Assembly (NCBI GenBank): GCA_030424865.1
Contig: JAUHVR010000016.1
Location: 62,001-126,000, forward strand
Reading direction: 5' to 3'
Source: Alphaproteobacteria bacterium
GTDB lineage: Bacteria > Pseudomonadota > Alphaproteobacteria > Rhodobacterales > Rhodobacteraceae
Length of the DNA: 64,000 nt
The notes under the pieces are model-generated. The model ran no database searches and was not told the DNA's origin. It saw only the letters and a list, made by a program, of their open reading frames with translations. A program made the translations under genes and the position numbers. This document shows positions 43,969-51,982 of the stretch, piece after piece; the stretch's first letter is position 1; every line of letters starts with the position of its first letter.

Positions 43969-44874
43969 TTATTGCGCCTGCAACCGTTCCGCCTCAATCT
44001 TGGCCAGCTTGATCAGTTCCTGCACAAAGGGCTTTTCCACATCATCCGTCCGCGTCGCCGCATAAAGCCGCCGGGTGATGCCCTGTTCCGTCAAAGGCCG
44101 GGTGACGTAGTCCGAGTTGTACTTCACCTCGCGCACCACCCAATCGGGCAGCACCGCGACCCCTCGGTTCGAGGCCACCAGCAGCAGGATCACCGCCGTC
44201 AACTCGACCTGGCGCACGCCTGCAGGCTCGACCCGTTCGGGCATCAAGAGCTGGCTGAAGACATCCAGCCGCGAGCGTTCCACCGGATAGGTGATCAGCG
44301 TCTGGCCGCGGAAATCCGCCGCCTCGACAAAGGGTTTCGCCGCCAGGGGATGCGAAGACGCCGCCACAAAAACCGGTGCGTAATCAAAGAGTTCGGTGAA
44401 GGTGACGCCCGGGATGTCCTCGGGGTCTGACGACACCACCAGATCCACCTCTTCCTTCAAAAGCGCCGGAAGCGCGTCAAAGGCCAGCCCCGGTTTGATG
44501 TCGACATCCACGTCCGGGAATTCCTTGCGGAACCCCTCGAGCACCGGAAAGAGCCACTCAAAGCAAGCGTGGCACTCGATAGCAATATGCATCCGCCCGC
44601 CGGACCCTTCGCGCAGGGCGACAAACTCGGACTGCAACGCCTCGACCTGCGGCAGGATCTGTTCGGCCAGCCGCAAAAGCCGCATCCCCGCCGCAGACAG
44701 CTTCATCGGTTTCGAGCGTCGCACAAACAGCTCGACCCCGGCCTGATCCTCCAGCCCCTTGATCTGGTGGCTCAGCGCCGATTGCGTGATGTGCAGCGTG
44801 TCCGCTGCCTTGGCCAAACCGCCCGCTTCGTGGATGGCCTTGATCGTGCGCAGATGCCGAAATTCGATGTGCAT
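43969..44874 (-). CDS. metR: MetR, LysR-type activator of methionine genes
   Basis: A 301-residue LysR protein starting MHIEFRHLRTIKAIHEAGG, whose effector-binding domain matches E. coli MetR in long blocks such as AIECHACFEWLFP and YPVERSRLDVFSQLL. The HTH carries TQSALSHQI. MetR uses homocysteine as co-effector and activates metE, metF and others. It is divergent from metF with a 90-bp gap containing repeated half-sites. A longer frame through the promoter is not supported. Confidence 0.93.
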   Translation of the reverse strand: MHIEFRHLRTIKAIHEAGGLAKAADTLHITQSALSHQIKGLEDQAGVELFVRRSKPMKLSAAGMRLLRLAEQILPQVEALQSEFVALREGSGGRMHIAIECHACFEWLFPVLEGFRKEFPDVDVDIKPGLAFDALPALLKEEVDLVVSSDPEDIPGVTFTELFDYAPVFVAASSHPLAAKPFVEAADFRGQTLITYPVERSRLDVFSQLLMPERVEPAGVRQVELTAVILLLVASNRGVAVLPDWVVREVKYNSDYVTRPLTEQGITRRLYAATRTDDVEKPFVQELIKLAKIEAERLQAQ

Positions 44875-44964
44875 ACCCAAGTTCCGCTCATGTTGTTCTT
44901 GAGAATTATGAGTTTGCCTCAATTTACTCAGCGTGAGAGAAAACCGCAACATATCTGCGAGGCG
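44875..44964. promoter_or_regulatory. metR-metF divergent control region with MetR-like half-sites
   Basis: CTCA and TGAG half-sites recur: CTCA-N9-TGAG (44887-44903), TTGAG-N14-CTCAA (44899-44922) and CTCA-GCG-TGAG (44927-44937). The set of inverted repeats suits multiple MetR dimers controlling both genes, though none exactly matches the E. coli TGAA-N5-TTCA consensus. Binding is inferred. Confidence 0.55.
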
Positions 44965-45834
44965 ATGATGACCACACCTGCTGTTTCTTTTGAGTTCTTC
45001 CCACCCCAGACGCTGGATGCGTCGTTCCGTTTGTGGGACACGGTGCAGATGCTGGCCCCGCTGGATCCGCGTTTTGTCTCAGTCACTTACGGCGCGGGCG
45101 GCACCACGCGCGACCTGACGCGCGAGGCGGTGAACACCATTCACAAGCATTCGGGCCTGCGCACGGCGGCGCATCTGACCTGCGTCGACGCGACCCGCGC
45201 CGAGACGCTGGCCATCGCCCAGGACTTCAAGAAGGCGGGCGTCAACGACATCGTTGCCCTGCGCGGCGACCCGCCCAAGGGATCAGAGGGCTTCACCGCC
45301 CACCCAGAGGGGTTTGCCAATTCCTGCGAGCTGATCAGCGCGTTGAAAGAAACCGGCGATTTCACCATCCGCGTCGGCGCCTATCCGGAAAAACACCCCG
45401 AGGCGGCGGATGCTGCTGCAGACGTCGACTGGCTGAAGCGCAAGTTCGAGGCAGGCGCGGACGAGGCGCTGACCCAGTTCTTCTTTGAGGCCGACAGCTT
45501 CCTGCGCTTCCGCGATGCCTGCGCCAAGGCGGGCATCGACAAACCGATTGTTCCGGGCATCCTGCCGATCGAGAACTGGAAAGGCGTGCGCGGTTTTGCC
45601 CAGCGCTGCGGCACCACGATCCCGGCCTGGCTGGAAGATGCCTTTGCCAAGGCGGAACGCGACGGGCGCACGGACCTGCTGGCCACTGCGATCTGCACGG
45701 AACTGTGTTCCGATCTGATCGACGAAGGCGTCGACAGCCTGCATTTCTACACGCTGAACCGCCCGGAACTGACGCGCGACGTGTGCCATGCCTTGGGCGT
45801 GACACCACAGGTGAAACTGGAAAACGTGGCCTGA
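44965..45834 (+). CDS. metF: Methylenetetrahydrofolate reductase
   Basis: A 289-residue FAD enzyme reducing 5,10-methylene-THF to 5-methyl-THF, the methyl donor for methionine. SFEFFPPQ at the start, VTYGAGGTTRDLT (about 42), RGDPPKG and TQFFFEADSFLRF are characteristic. The start is one of two adjacent ATGs; the frame extends upstream into metR but is not used. It is divergent from metR, its probable activator. Confidence 0.95.
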   Translation: MMTTPAVSFEFFPPQTLDASFRLWDTVQMLAPLDPRFVSVTYGAGGTTRDLTREAVNTIHKHSGLRTAAHLTCVDATRAETLAIAQDFKKAGVNDIVALRGDPPKGSEGFTAHPEGFANSCELISALKETGDFTIRVGAYPEKHPEAADAAADVDWLKRKFEAGADEALTQFFFEADSFLRFRDACAKAGIDKPIVPGILPIENWKGVRGFAQRCGTTIPAWLEDAFAKAERDGRTDLLATAICTELCSDLIDEGVDSLHFYTLNRPELTRDVCHALGVTPQVKLENVA

Positions 45835-45897
45835 AGAAGGCCGCACTTTCTCCCTGTCAGACGGCCCAGAATGCGTTGGTGCCGTCAGGCACTCTGA

Positions 45898-45926
45898 AGG
45901 CGGAGCCCCGGCTCCGCCTCTTTTTT
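45898..45926. terminator. Rho-independent terminator of metF
   Basis: AGGCGGAGCC (45898-45907) pairs perfectly with GGCTCCGCCT (45910-45919) around two bases, followed by seven T-rich bases. It separates metF from the convergent RTX gene. Confidence 0.92.
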
Positions 45927-45945
45927 GTGGTCTTGCGCCCCCTGC

Positions 45946-48900
45946 TCAGACGAGGATCACAAGTGCCTGTTCGACCTCGGCCAATTCCATGTTGTTGACC
46001 ACCAATTCATCCCCGTTGGCGAAGCTGAACTTCACGTCACTGCCAGCTTCCTGCGCAAAGCTCATCGCCTCGGCCACGGTTGTGATGCCATCGACGCCCA
46101 GCAGGATACGATCGTTTTCGTCCAGATCGGCATCGGCGATATAGGCGCGCTGGTCGCCGGTCAGGAAGACGAACCGGTCGCTTCCGTTGCCGCCATCCAG
46201 TGTGTCCAGACCGGTGCCCCCCCAGATCAGGTCATCGTCACTGCCGCCTTTCAAAGTGTCATTGCCGGCGCCGCCAAGGACCGTGTCGTTTCCATCCTCG
46301 GCCCGGACACTGTCGTCACCTTCCAGCCCTTCCAGGCGGTTGGCAAAATCGTTGCCGCGCAGGTAGTTGTCCAGCTCATTGCCGATCAGCGTCGACTGTC
46401 CGGCTTCTTCCTCGACCCGGCCCGCGTCAAGTTCGGCCCCCATGATAAAGCTTTCCTCGACCCGCAAGGTGTCGTCGCCCGGCACACCATCAAAGATCGG
46501 CAGTCCCGAGGTGTCGATGGGCTGCAATTCGCTTGGCAGCAATGCGGGCAAGCCCCCGTCGGTCGTATCTGTTCCGCCGCCGTCGGTGGTGTCGGTACCG
46601 CCCCCGTCAGTCGTGTCGGTGCCACCGCCGTCAGTCGTGTCGGTGCCGCCACCGTCGGTCGTATCCGTGCCGCCGCCGTCGGTCGTATCCGTGCCGCCGC
46701 CGTCGGTCGTATCCGTGCCGCCGCCGTCGGTCGTGTCCGTGCCGCCGCCGTCAGTCGTGTCCGTGCCGCCGCCGTCGGTCGTGTCGGTGCCGCCGCCGTC
46801 GGTCGTGTCGGTGCCGCCGCCGTCGGTCGTGTCTGTGCCGCCGCCGTCGGTCGTGTCGGTGCCGCCGCCGTCGGTCGTATCGGTGCCGCCACCTGCTGCA
46901 GTCCACGCGGCCATCACATCTGCCGCCGCATAGTTTTGACCGTCGAAGACAAAGAACTCGGTGTTGATCACATAGGCCTGGTCTGCCCCGCTGGTGATCG
47001 TGAAGGCTCCGGAGCTTTCGGATATCGTGTAACTGCCAAGAACACCCGTGAAGATCGCTGTATCCGTTCCGCTTTCGCCGTTCAGAGTGTCCATCCCGGC
47101 GCTGGCCAACATCGTGTCATCGTCGGCGCCACCCTCGACGGTGTCATTCCCGGCGCCACCAAACAGGGCGTCGTTGCCCCCGGCCCCTTCCAGCAGGTCG
47201 TTTCCGTCGCCGCCCAGCAGGGTGTCGTCGCCATCACGGGCAAAAATGCGATCGTCGCCGCCATGTCCCTCCAACCGGTTGGCGCCGGAGTTGCCCAGCA
47301 TGTTGTTGTCCAGCGCGTTGCCCACCGCGGACAGGTCGCCCTCGTTTGTGAACTCACTGCCATCGACGTTTGCCCCCAGGACAAAGTCGACGCCCGCGCT
47401 TTGGCGGTCCCACCAGCTTTCGCCGTTCACGACCAGCCAGCCAGTTGTGTCGATGTCTCCCCAATCGACGTCTGACCCCGGCACCGTATCCGCGCCGCCC
47501 CCGTCGGTGGTGTCAGTCCCGCCACCATCTGTGGTATCAGTGCCACCACCGTCGGTCGTATCGGTCCCGCCGCCGTCCGTGGTATCTGTGCCGCCACCCC
47601 CGGTCGTATCAGTGCCGCCGCCGTCCGTGGTGTCTGTACCGCCACCTCCGGTTGTGTCGGTACCACCACCATCCGTGGTGTCTGTGCCGCCTCCGCCGGA
47701 GGTATCGCCGCCGTCACCCGGCACGGTGTCTGGCCCACCTTCCCCGGTGGACAGGACGCCTTCGATGATGACGCCGTCGGCGTAAGGATCGGCGACCGGG
47801 TTCGCCTCAAGAGCAGCCTGATTGAACAGCACATCTTCGCTGTAGCTGCCGTCGGCAAAGTCAAAATTCTCGACCTCGGTCACAAGCGTCACGCCACCGG
47901 CGTGCGTCAGGTACAGCCATGCACCAAACCGGGTGATCGTGTAGTCCGCATGGTTGCCCGCCAACGCCAAGCTGTCGGTGCCTGACCCGCCAACAATGGT
48001 GTCGAGCCCGTCAGAGGCGAACACCGTGTCGCCACTGGTCCCTGCATCCACAAAATCATTGCCGTCGTTGGTGATGATCGTGTCGTTCGCCTCATAGGTG
48101 TAAACGATCGAGCCTTCCCAGTGGCTGGCGATCAGATCGTCCTTGTTCGAGGCCTGCACCTCGCGGATGTAGATCGGATTGGTGGAAGGATCGGTCGGCG
48201 CGCCCCAACGCTCGCCGCCCGGAGGATTGTAGTAGGTGGCCGTCGACATGTGGTGCTGCTCGACCTCGTCGCGGTACATCTGATCCACCACAACCGTGTT
48301 GTTCTGATCCCGCCCGCCATGAAAATTGATGTCACGGTTGGTGAAGCTGACGTGAACGTAGTTGCCGCTGGCCGAGGTGTAGCTGGCAAAAAGCACCGCG
48401 TGGCGCACGTCGGTGATGTCGAGGTTGGTGAAGCTCGAATCATAAGTGTCGCGGATCCAGATCGAATAGCCGTTCCCGCCGCCGCCCTTGTTGTGCGCGC
48501 CGTTGGCCGAGACGTTGTCGACCGTCACCCCGGTCGAGCCTGCAAAGGTGATGCCGTGGCTGGCGGCGTCCTGCAGGTGGATGTCGGTGATCACCATGTC
48601 CGAGGTGCCGCCAACCATGATGAAGGTCGCGCCCTGCACGGCTCCTTCGTCATTGTAGTAGCGGTTCGGATCCGCCGCGCCATAGGCGCCTTCCATCGTA
48701 AAGCCCGACAGTTCGTTGCCTTCGAGGATGGTGCGCACCTGCACATCGCTGATCGCCGGATCATAGTCAAAGGTCAAGGGACTGTCGAAGGTCACGGTGT
48801 CGCCGTCCACAGCTGTGACCTCGACCAAAATGGTACGCAGGTCCTTGTCCTTGCGCCAGGAGGTGTCACCGATTTCGTCGAAAAACTCGGACGTGTTTTG

Positions 48901-49260
48901 CTGGGTGATATAGATAAAGTCCCCAACCTGAACGCCATGACCGCTCTGCATCTCGATCGATGTGTCTCCGACCGAGGCGGGCTGGGCAATCTGATAGGTC
49001 GCCTCGATCTCGGGCCTGTGCAATTCGTGCCCGACCCGAATGACCGGATCGGCGCCAAGCGCGGTCGACGCATGAATGGTGGTTTGCCCGACGCCTGCAC
49101 CCACGATAGAGATGTGGCTTTGGCTGATCACCACGGTGCTGTCAAAGGTGTAGTCCCCGGCCTCCAGCTGGAACACGGTGTCGGGCGCGGCGGCATCAAT
49201 CATCGCCTGCAGTTGCGCGGAGGTTGTGCCAAGAGGCACCGTCACATAGGTGGTCGCCAT
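45946..49260 (-). CDS. Large RTX/parallel beta-helix secreted protein
   Basis: A 1104-residue acidic protein with no N-terminal signal peptide. Residues 1 to about 380 read as a right-handed parallel beta-helix (VFQLEAGDYTFDSTVVI, then repeated GVTVDNVSANGA- and NTVVVDQ-type coils). RTX calcium-binding nonapeptides (GGxGNDxL type) occur in three blocks, about 385-455, 640-720 and 960-1040. Between them lie two low-complexity arrays of TDTTDGGG octapeptides. C-terminal RTX and the hydrophobic end suggest type I secretion; no T1SS genes are in the window. The layout resembles AlgE-type epimerases, but no DPHE motif was found. Surface adhesion or polysaccharide binding is plausible. Confidence 0.85.
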   Translation of the reverse strand: MATTYVTVPLGTTSAQLQAMIDAAAPDTVFQLEAGDYTFDSTVVISQSHISIVGAGVGQTTIHASTALGADPVIRVGHELHRPEIEATYQIAQPASVGDTSIEMQSGHGVQVGDFIYITQQNTSEFFDEIGDTSWRKDKDLRTILVEVTAVDGDTVTFDSPLTFDYDPAISDVQVRTILEGNELSGFTMEGAYGAADPNRYYNDEGAVQGATFIMVGGTSDMVITDIHLQDAASHGITFAGSTGVTVDNVSANGAHNKGGGGNGYSIWIRDTYDSSFTNLDITDVRHAVLFASYTSASGNYVHVSFTNRDINFHGGRDQNNTVVVDQMYRDEVEQHHMSTATYYNPPGGERWGAPTDPSTNPIYIREVQASNKDDLIASHWEGSIVYTYEANDTIITNDGNDFVDAGTSGDTVFASDGLDTIVGGSGTDSLALAGNHADYTITRFGAWLYLTHAGGVTLVTEVENFDFADGSYSEDVLFNQAALEANPVADPYADGVIIEGVLSTGEGGPDTVPGDGGDTSGGGGTDTTDGGGTDTTGGGGTDTTDGGGTDTTGGGGTDTTDGGGTDTTDGGGTDTTDGGGTDTTDGGGADTVPGSDVDWGDIDTTGWLVVNGESWWDRQSAGVDFVLGANVDGSEFTNEGDLSAVGNALDNNMLGNSGANRLEGHGGDDRIFARDGDDTLLGGDGNDLLEGAGGNDALFGGAGNDTVEGGADDDTMLASAGMDTLNGESGTDTAIFTGVLGSYTISESSGAFTITSGADQAYVINTEFFVFDGQNYAAADVMAAWTAAGGGTDTTDGGGTDTTDGGGTDTTDGGGTDTTDGGGTDTTDGGGTDTTDGGGTDTTDGGGTDTTDGGGTDTTDGGGTDTTDGGGTDTTDGGGTDTTDGGGTDTTDGGGTDTTDGGLPALLPSELQPIDTSGLPIFDGVPGDDTLRVEESFIMGAELDAGRVEEEAGQSTLIGNELDNYLRGNDFANRLEGLEGDDSVRAEDGNDTVLGGAGNDTLKGGSDDDLIWGGTGLDTLDGGNGSDRFVFLTGDQRAYIADADLDENDRILLGVDGITTVAEAMSFAQEAGSDVKFSFANGDELVVNNMELAEVEQALVILV
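46558..46893 (-). repeat. Tandem 24-bp array, 14 copies, in the RTX gene
   Basis: Fourteen units of 24 bp (for example gtcggtcgtgtcggtgccgc plus cgcc) encode TDTTDGGG repeats, residues 790-901. Units differ at only one to four positions, mostly synonymous, with runs of identical copies in the middle, showing recent expansion by slippage or recombination. The 24-bp length preserves frame, so copy-number change would alter linker length only. Confidence 0.92.
47503..47694 (-). repeat. Second tandem 24-bp array, 8 copies, in the RTX gene
   Basis: Eight units of 24 bp encode TDTTDGGG/TDTTGGGG octapeptides (residues 523-586). They are more diverged than the longer array, and two units carry Gly for Asp, suggesting an older copy of the linker. 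The two arrays frame a repeated module of about 200 residues. Confidence 0.88.
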
Positions 49261-49577
49261 AAAATTTGTCCCCGGTGGACGCGCGAAGCGCGCGCAAGAA
49301 TGTGCGATCTGGCAGCCTCCGGGGTGACTTAAAACAGGTCGACGTGCACAAGAGGGTCAGCGCGGCAGAGCGCTGATATCCATACTGTCACCGTCGCAAT
49401 CGCACACCCCCCAGGAATACGGCTACAACTATTACGTTAAGTAAGCTCGACAATGCATTGATTCGCAAGCATTCACTCTACCACAGATAGAAATAATCTG
49501 TTTCGCCGTCGTCATCAGACCCGGCCGCCGGGATCAAGTCCCCCGGGATGGACGGCACAATCACCGCTGCAATGTCG
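49261..49577. promoter_or_regulatory. Control region between the RTX and epimerase genes
   Basis: A 317-bp non-coding gap, AT-rich around 49420-49510, holding the probable promoter of the RTX gene. Visible elements: the dyad ACAGAT-N7-ATCTGT (49483-49501), and a CAGCGC-N6-GCGCTG hairpin (49357-49374 region) in the leader. No RNA gene or small frame is convincing. I could not place -35/-10 boxes with confidence. Confidence 0.45.
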
Positions 49578-50591
49578 TCATGTCTGGTAGTAGTCCCGAT
49601 ACCAATCAACAAAAGCCTGAACGCCATCGCGCACATCCGTTTGCGGACGATACCCCGTCAGGCCATGCAAAAGATCTGCACTCGCCCAGGTTGCGGGGAC
49701 ATCCCCCTTCTGGATGGGCATGTAGTTGCGGATCGCCTTCTGGCCCAGCGCCTCTTCGATGGCATCGACAAAGTCCAGCAGTCGCACCGAATTCGAATTT
49801 CCGATGTTCACGATGCGCCAGGGGGCAACGGGCGAAAGGCTGTCGCCTTCGGCGATCTCGCCCGGATCTTCGGGGCGTACCGGAGGTGTGTCGATCAGCA
49901 AGCGAATGCCCCGCACCAGGTCGGTGACATAGGTGAAATCGCGGAACATCTCACCGTGGTTGTAGATGTCGATCGGGCGTCCTTCGAGGATGGCCGAGAC
50001 AAACTTGAACAGCGCCATGTCGGGGCGGCCCCAGGGGCCATAGACCGTAAAGAAACGGAACATCGTCACCGGCAGGTTCCACAGATGGGCATAGGAATGA
50101 CCCATCGCCTCGCTGGCCTTCTTGGTGGCGGCATAGATGGTCAGTTGGGTGTCGGCCTTGGCGGTCTCGGCATAGGGCATCTCGGTGTTGGCGCCATAGA
50201 CCGAGCTGGTCGAGGCCATCATCAGGTGCTGCACCTCGTTGCGCCGGGCCGCTTCCATGATGTTGAAGCTGCCAACGACATTGGCATCGATATACGAGCG
50301 CGGCTGTTCAAGGCTGTAGCGAACACCGGCCTGCCCTGCCAGATGCACGATGACATCCGGCGCAAAGGCATCAATCGTGCGGTCGACCAGGTCCGTGTCT
50401 TCCAACATGCCCTCGACGGCCGTGAAATTGCCGTTTTGCAAAAGCATGGCGTGCCGCCGGCGCTTCAAGGCGACATCGTAGTAATCGGTCATCCCGTCAA
50501 AGCCCTGGACGACAAATCCTTCGTCCAGCAAGAGCTGTGCCAGGTGATATCCGATAAAACCGGCCGTGCCGGTGACAAAAACTTTCCGCAT
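49578..50591 (-). CDS. NAD-dependent epimerase, UDP-glucuronate 4-epimerase type
   Basis: A 337-residue short-chain dehydrogenase/epimerase. NAD motif TGTAGFIG at residues 8-15, GQAGVRYSLEQPRSYIDAN, the active-site Ser-Ser in STSSVYG, and YAATKKASEAMGHSYA with the YxxxK pair. GPWGRPDMALF and the C-terminal YNHGEMFRDFTYV are typical of UDP-glucuronate/galacturonate epimerases that supply precursors for capsule or LPS. The RTX gene lies downstream on the same strand, after a 317-bp gap. Confidence 0.9.
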   Translation of the reverse strand: MRKVFVTGTAGFIGYHLAQLLLDEGFVVQGFDGMTDYYDVALKRRRHAMLLQNGNFTAVEGMLEDTDLVDRTIDAFAPDVIVHLAGQAGVRYSLEQPRSYIDANVVGSFNIMEAARRNEVQHLMMASTSSVYGANTEMPYAETAKADTQLTIYAATKKASEAMGHSYAHLWNLPVTMFRFFTVYGPWGRPDMALFKFVSAILEGRPIDIYNHGEMFRDFTYVTDLVRGIRLLIDTPPVRPEDPGEIAEGDSLSPVAPWRIVNIGNSNSVRLLDFVDAIEEALGQKAIRNYMPIQKGDVPATWASADLLHGLTGYRPQTDVRDGVQAFVDWYRDYYQT

Positions 50592-50617
50592 AATCGGGTC
50601 CTCGAAATCCAGTGCAC

Positions 50618-50666
50618 CAAAATTCCTTCAAGGAATTTTGACCGGAAAAATTGGATTTTTCCGGTC
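50618..50666. repeat. Tandem hairpins between the GapR and epimerase genes
   Basis: Two back-to-back perfect hairpins: CAAAATTCCTT/AAGGAATTTTG (50618-50628 with 50630-50640) and GACCGGAAAAA/TTTTTCCGGTC (50640-50650 with 50656-50666), sharing base 50640. They follow the GapR gene on the minus strand; either could end transcription. The A/T-rich palindromic form also resembles a dispersed repeat unit. Confidence 0.65.
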
Positions 50667-50678
50667 CCGAAGGTTGGG

Positions 50679-50939
50679 CTAGTGCATACCCAGAGCCTCT
50701 TTGTACATCTCCAGCACAGCTTCTTCCTCGGCGATGTCATCCGGCTCTCGCTTGCGCAGCGCGATCACCTTGCGCATGACCTTGGTGTCGTATCCGCGCG
50801 CCTTGGCTTCAGCCATGACCTCTTTCTGCTGGTCGGCGATGTCCTTCTTTTCTTGCTCAAGCCGTTCAAAACGCTCGATAAACTGCCGCAATTCGTCCGC
50901 CGTGACGCGATAGCTGGCCTCGGGACCGGTGTCGTCCAT
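50679..50939 (-). CDS. gapR: GapR-family (DUF2312) nucleoid-associated protein
   Basis: An 86-residue helical DUF2312 protein: ELRQFIERFERLEQEKKDIA is the coiled-coil of the family, followed by VMAEAKARGYDTKVMRKVIALR with the basic DNA-binding residues. Caulobacter GapR clamps overtwisted DNA ahead of replication and is essential for normal growth. The start MDDTGPEASY is chosen by family alignment. It is likely monocistronic with hairpins downstream. Confidence 0.92.
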   Translation of the reverse strand: MDDTGPEASYRVTADELRQFIERFERLEQEKKDIADQQKEVMAEAKARGYDTKVMRKVIALRKREPDDIAEEEAVLEMYKEALGMH

Positions 50940-51057
50940 ATGTCTGTCTCCTGCACTCGTGTCCCTAGGTACAAGGGGCACCGGCCCCCTTCAAGGGGTT
51001 GCAGAGACCTCACCGATGAATTACCGCGACGCCTGTCGAAATTGACCGGAGATCCAC

Positions 51058-51273
51058 ATGGACGCGCTGATTTGGGGCGGAGCCGCAATTTCCCTCGCCG
51101 GGCTGGCCGGGCTGGTCTGGTGCATCCTGCGGGTGATGCGCGCCCGCAAGGCAGACCTCAGCGACGAGGACCTGCGCGAGGTGGTGCGCAAGACCGTGCC
51201 TTTGAACATGGGCGCGCTGTTCCTGTCGGTCATCGGGTTGATGATCGTGATCGTCGGAATTTTCCTGGGCTGA
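51058..51273 (+). CDS. Small two-helix membrane protein
   Basis: A 71-residue protein with hydrophobic segments at about 5-26 and 51-70, flanking a basic-acidic loop ARKADLSDEDLREVVRK. GGAGATCCAC precedes the ATG. No family recognised. It ends 7 bp before the convergent hypothetical gene. Confidence 0.6.
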   Translation: MDALIWGGAAISLAGLAGLVWCILRVMRARKADLSDEDLREVVRKTVPLNMGALFLSVIGLMIVIVGIFLG

Positions 51274-51280
51274 GGTCGCC

Positions 51281-51493
51281 TCAGATCGGCATGTTGTCGA
51301 ACTGATCGTCCAGGGCGTCATCCACCGCATCCGTCAGATGCGCACGGGCACTGCCGGGGGGCAACAGGCCCTCTGCCTCCAGCTCCGTGACCAGCGCGCG
51401 CAGGCGCGGCATCAGCGCCGCCCGTGCAGTTTCGTCGCTTGCAGCGATCTGCGCTTCCAGCGCGTCCAATGTTTTCAATCGCGTGTCTGTCAT
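51281..51493 (-). CDS. Small hypothetical protein
   Basis: A 70-residue acidic helical protein starting MTDTRLKTLDALEAQI, with AAAGGA at proper spacing; an ATG seven codons earlier is possible. LTDAVDDALDDQFDNMPI gives an acidic C-terminus. It sits just downstream of the DksA-like gene on the same strand, 25 bp away, and could be co-transcribed with it. Confidence 0.6.
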   Translation of the reverse strand: MTDTRLKTLDALEAQIAASDETARAALMPRLRALVTELEAEGLLPPGSARAHLTDAVDDALDDQFDNMPI

Positions 51494-51518
51494 GTCGTGA
51501 TCCTTTGAGTTCATTCGG

Positions 51519-51842
51519 TCATTGCCGGTTTGCGCAGGTGCGGCACAGAGGCGTTTCTGGCAGAACCGCCAGCCGTGCGTCGGAAATCGTTTCGCCACAG
51601 GATACGCAGATCCCATAGGTCCCCTCGGCCATTCGATCCAGCGCATGCATGATCCGATCGATCTCGGCCTGTCCGCTCTGACCAAGGCGTTCCATCACCT
51701 CGTCATCCTCTCGTTCGGTGGCCAGTTCTGCCCAGTCTTTCGAGTGCGGTGCGTCAAGATGATGCTCAATGGCCTCAAGCCGAACGCCGAGGTCCCTGAG
51801 CCGCTTCAGCAACGCGAGTTTTTCTGCGTGATGCGAGGCCAT
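51519..51842 (-). CDS. DksA/TraR-family zinc-finger protein
   Basis: A 107-residue protein with the DksA C4 zinc finger: CVSC at 79-82 and CRTC at 100-103. The N-terminal coiled coil is short, with the acidic tip replaced by TEREDDEVMERLG. DksA-like proteins modulate RNA polymerase, often in stress. The ATG giving MASHHAEK is used. An FNR-type box centred 67 nt upstream suggests redox control. Confidence 0.85.
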   Translation of the reverse strand: MASHHAEKLALLKRLRDLGVRLEAIEHHLDAPHSKDWAELATEREDDEVMERLGQSGQAEIDRIMHALDRMAEGTYGICVSCGETISDARLAVLPETPLCRTCANRQ

Positions 51843-51902
51843 GATGTGATGTACCCTTGTTTTGTGCCGCAAGCAGTCTGCCTCACGCAACTGTCACCCA
51901 CC

Positions 51903-51916
51903 TTGACGCAAATCAA
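51903..51916. promoter_or_regulatory. FNR-type box between the DksA-like and persulfide genes
   Basis: TTGAC-GCAA-ATCAA differs from the perfect palindrome TTGAT-N4-ATCAA by one base and matches the relaxed FnrL consensus. It is 61-74 nt upstream of the DksA-like start and about 67-80 nt upstream of the persulfide dioxygenase start, so it could act on either. Inferred. Confidence 0.5.
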
Positions 51917-51929
51917 TCGAGACAGGGGC

Positions 51930-51957
51930 TTGCAACACATTCACGAATTAATATATG
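51930..51957 (+). promoter_or_regulatory. Candidate promoter of the persulfide operon
   Basis: TTGCAA (51930-51935) and TATATG (51952-51957) with a 16-bp spacer lie 26 nt upstream of the start codon, in an AT-rich stretch. ATTC-AC-GAAT (51939-51948) sits between them and could be a site for a BigR/SqrR-type regulator, but none is encoded here. Confidence 0.45.
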
Positions 51958-51982
51958 ATCCAGGCAAACGGAGGGACGCATT

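Noticed and set aside
46558-46893. CRISPR-like array
   Set aside because: The units are contiguous 24-bp coding repeats with no spacers and no cas genes; they are in frame within the RTX gene.
45925-47475. Long plus-strand frame reading repeated PPPSVVSV through the RTX gene
   Set aside because: It is the reverse complement of the TDTTDGGG repeats. The minus strand has the recognisable domains and RTX motifs, and the long frame arises from the 24-bp repeat.
45946-49260. AlgE-type mannuronan C-5 epimerase
   Set aside because: Beta-helix plus RTX architecture fits, but the catalytic DPHE motif was not found.
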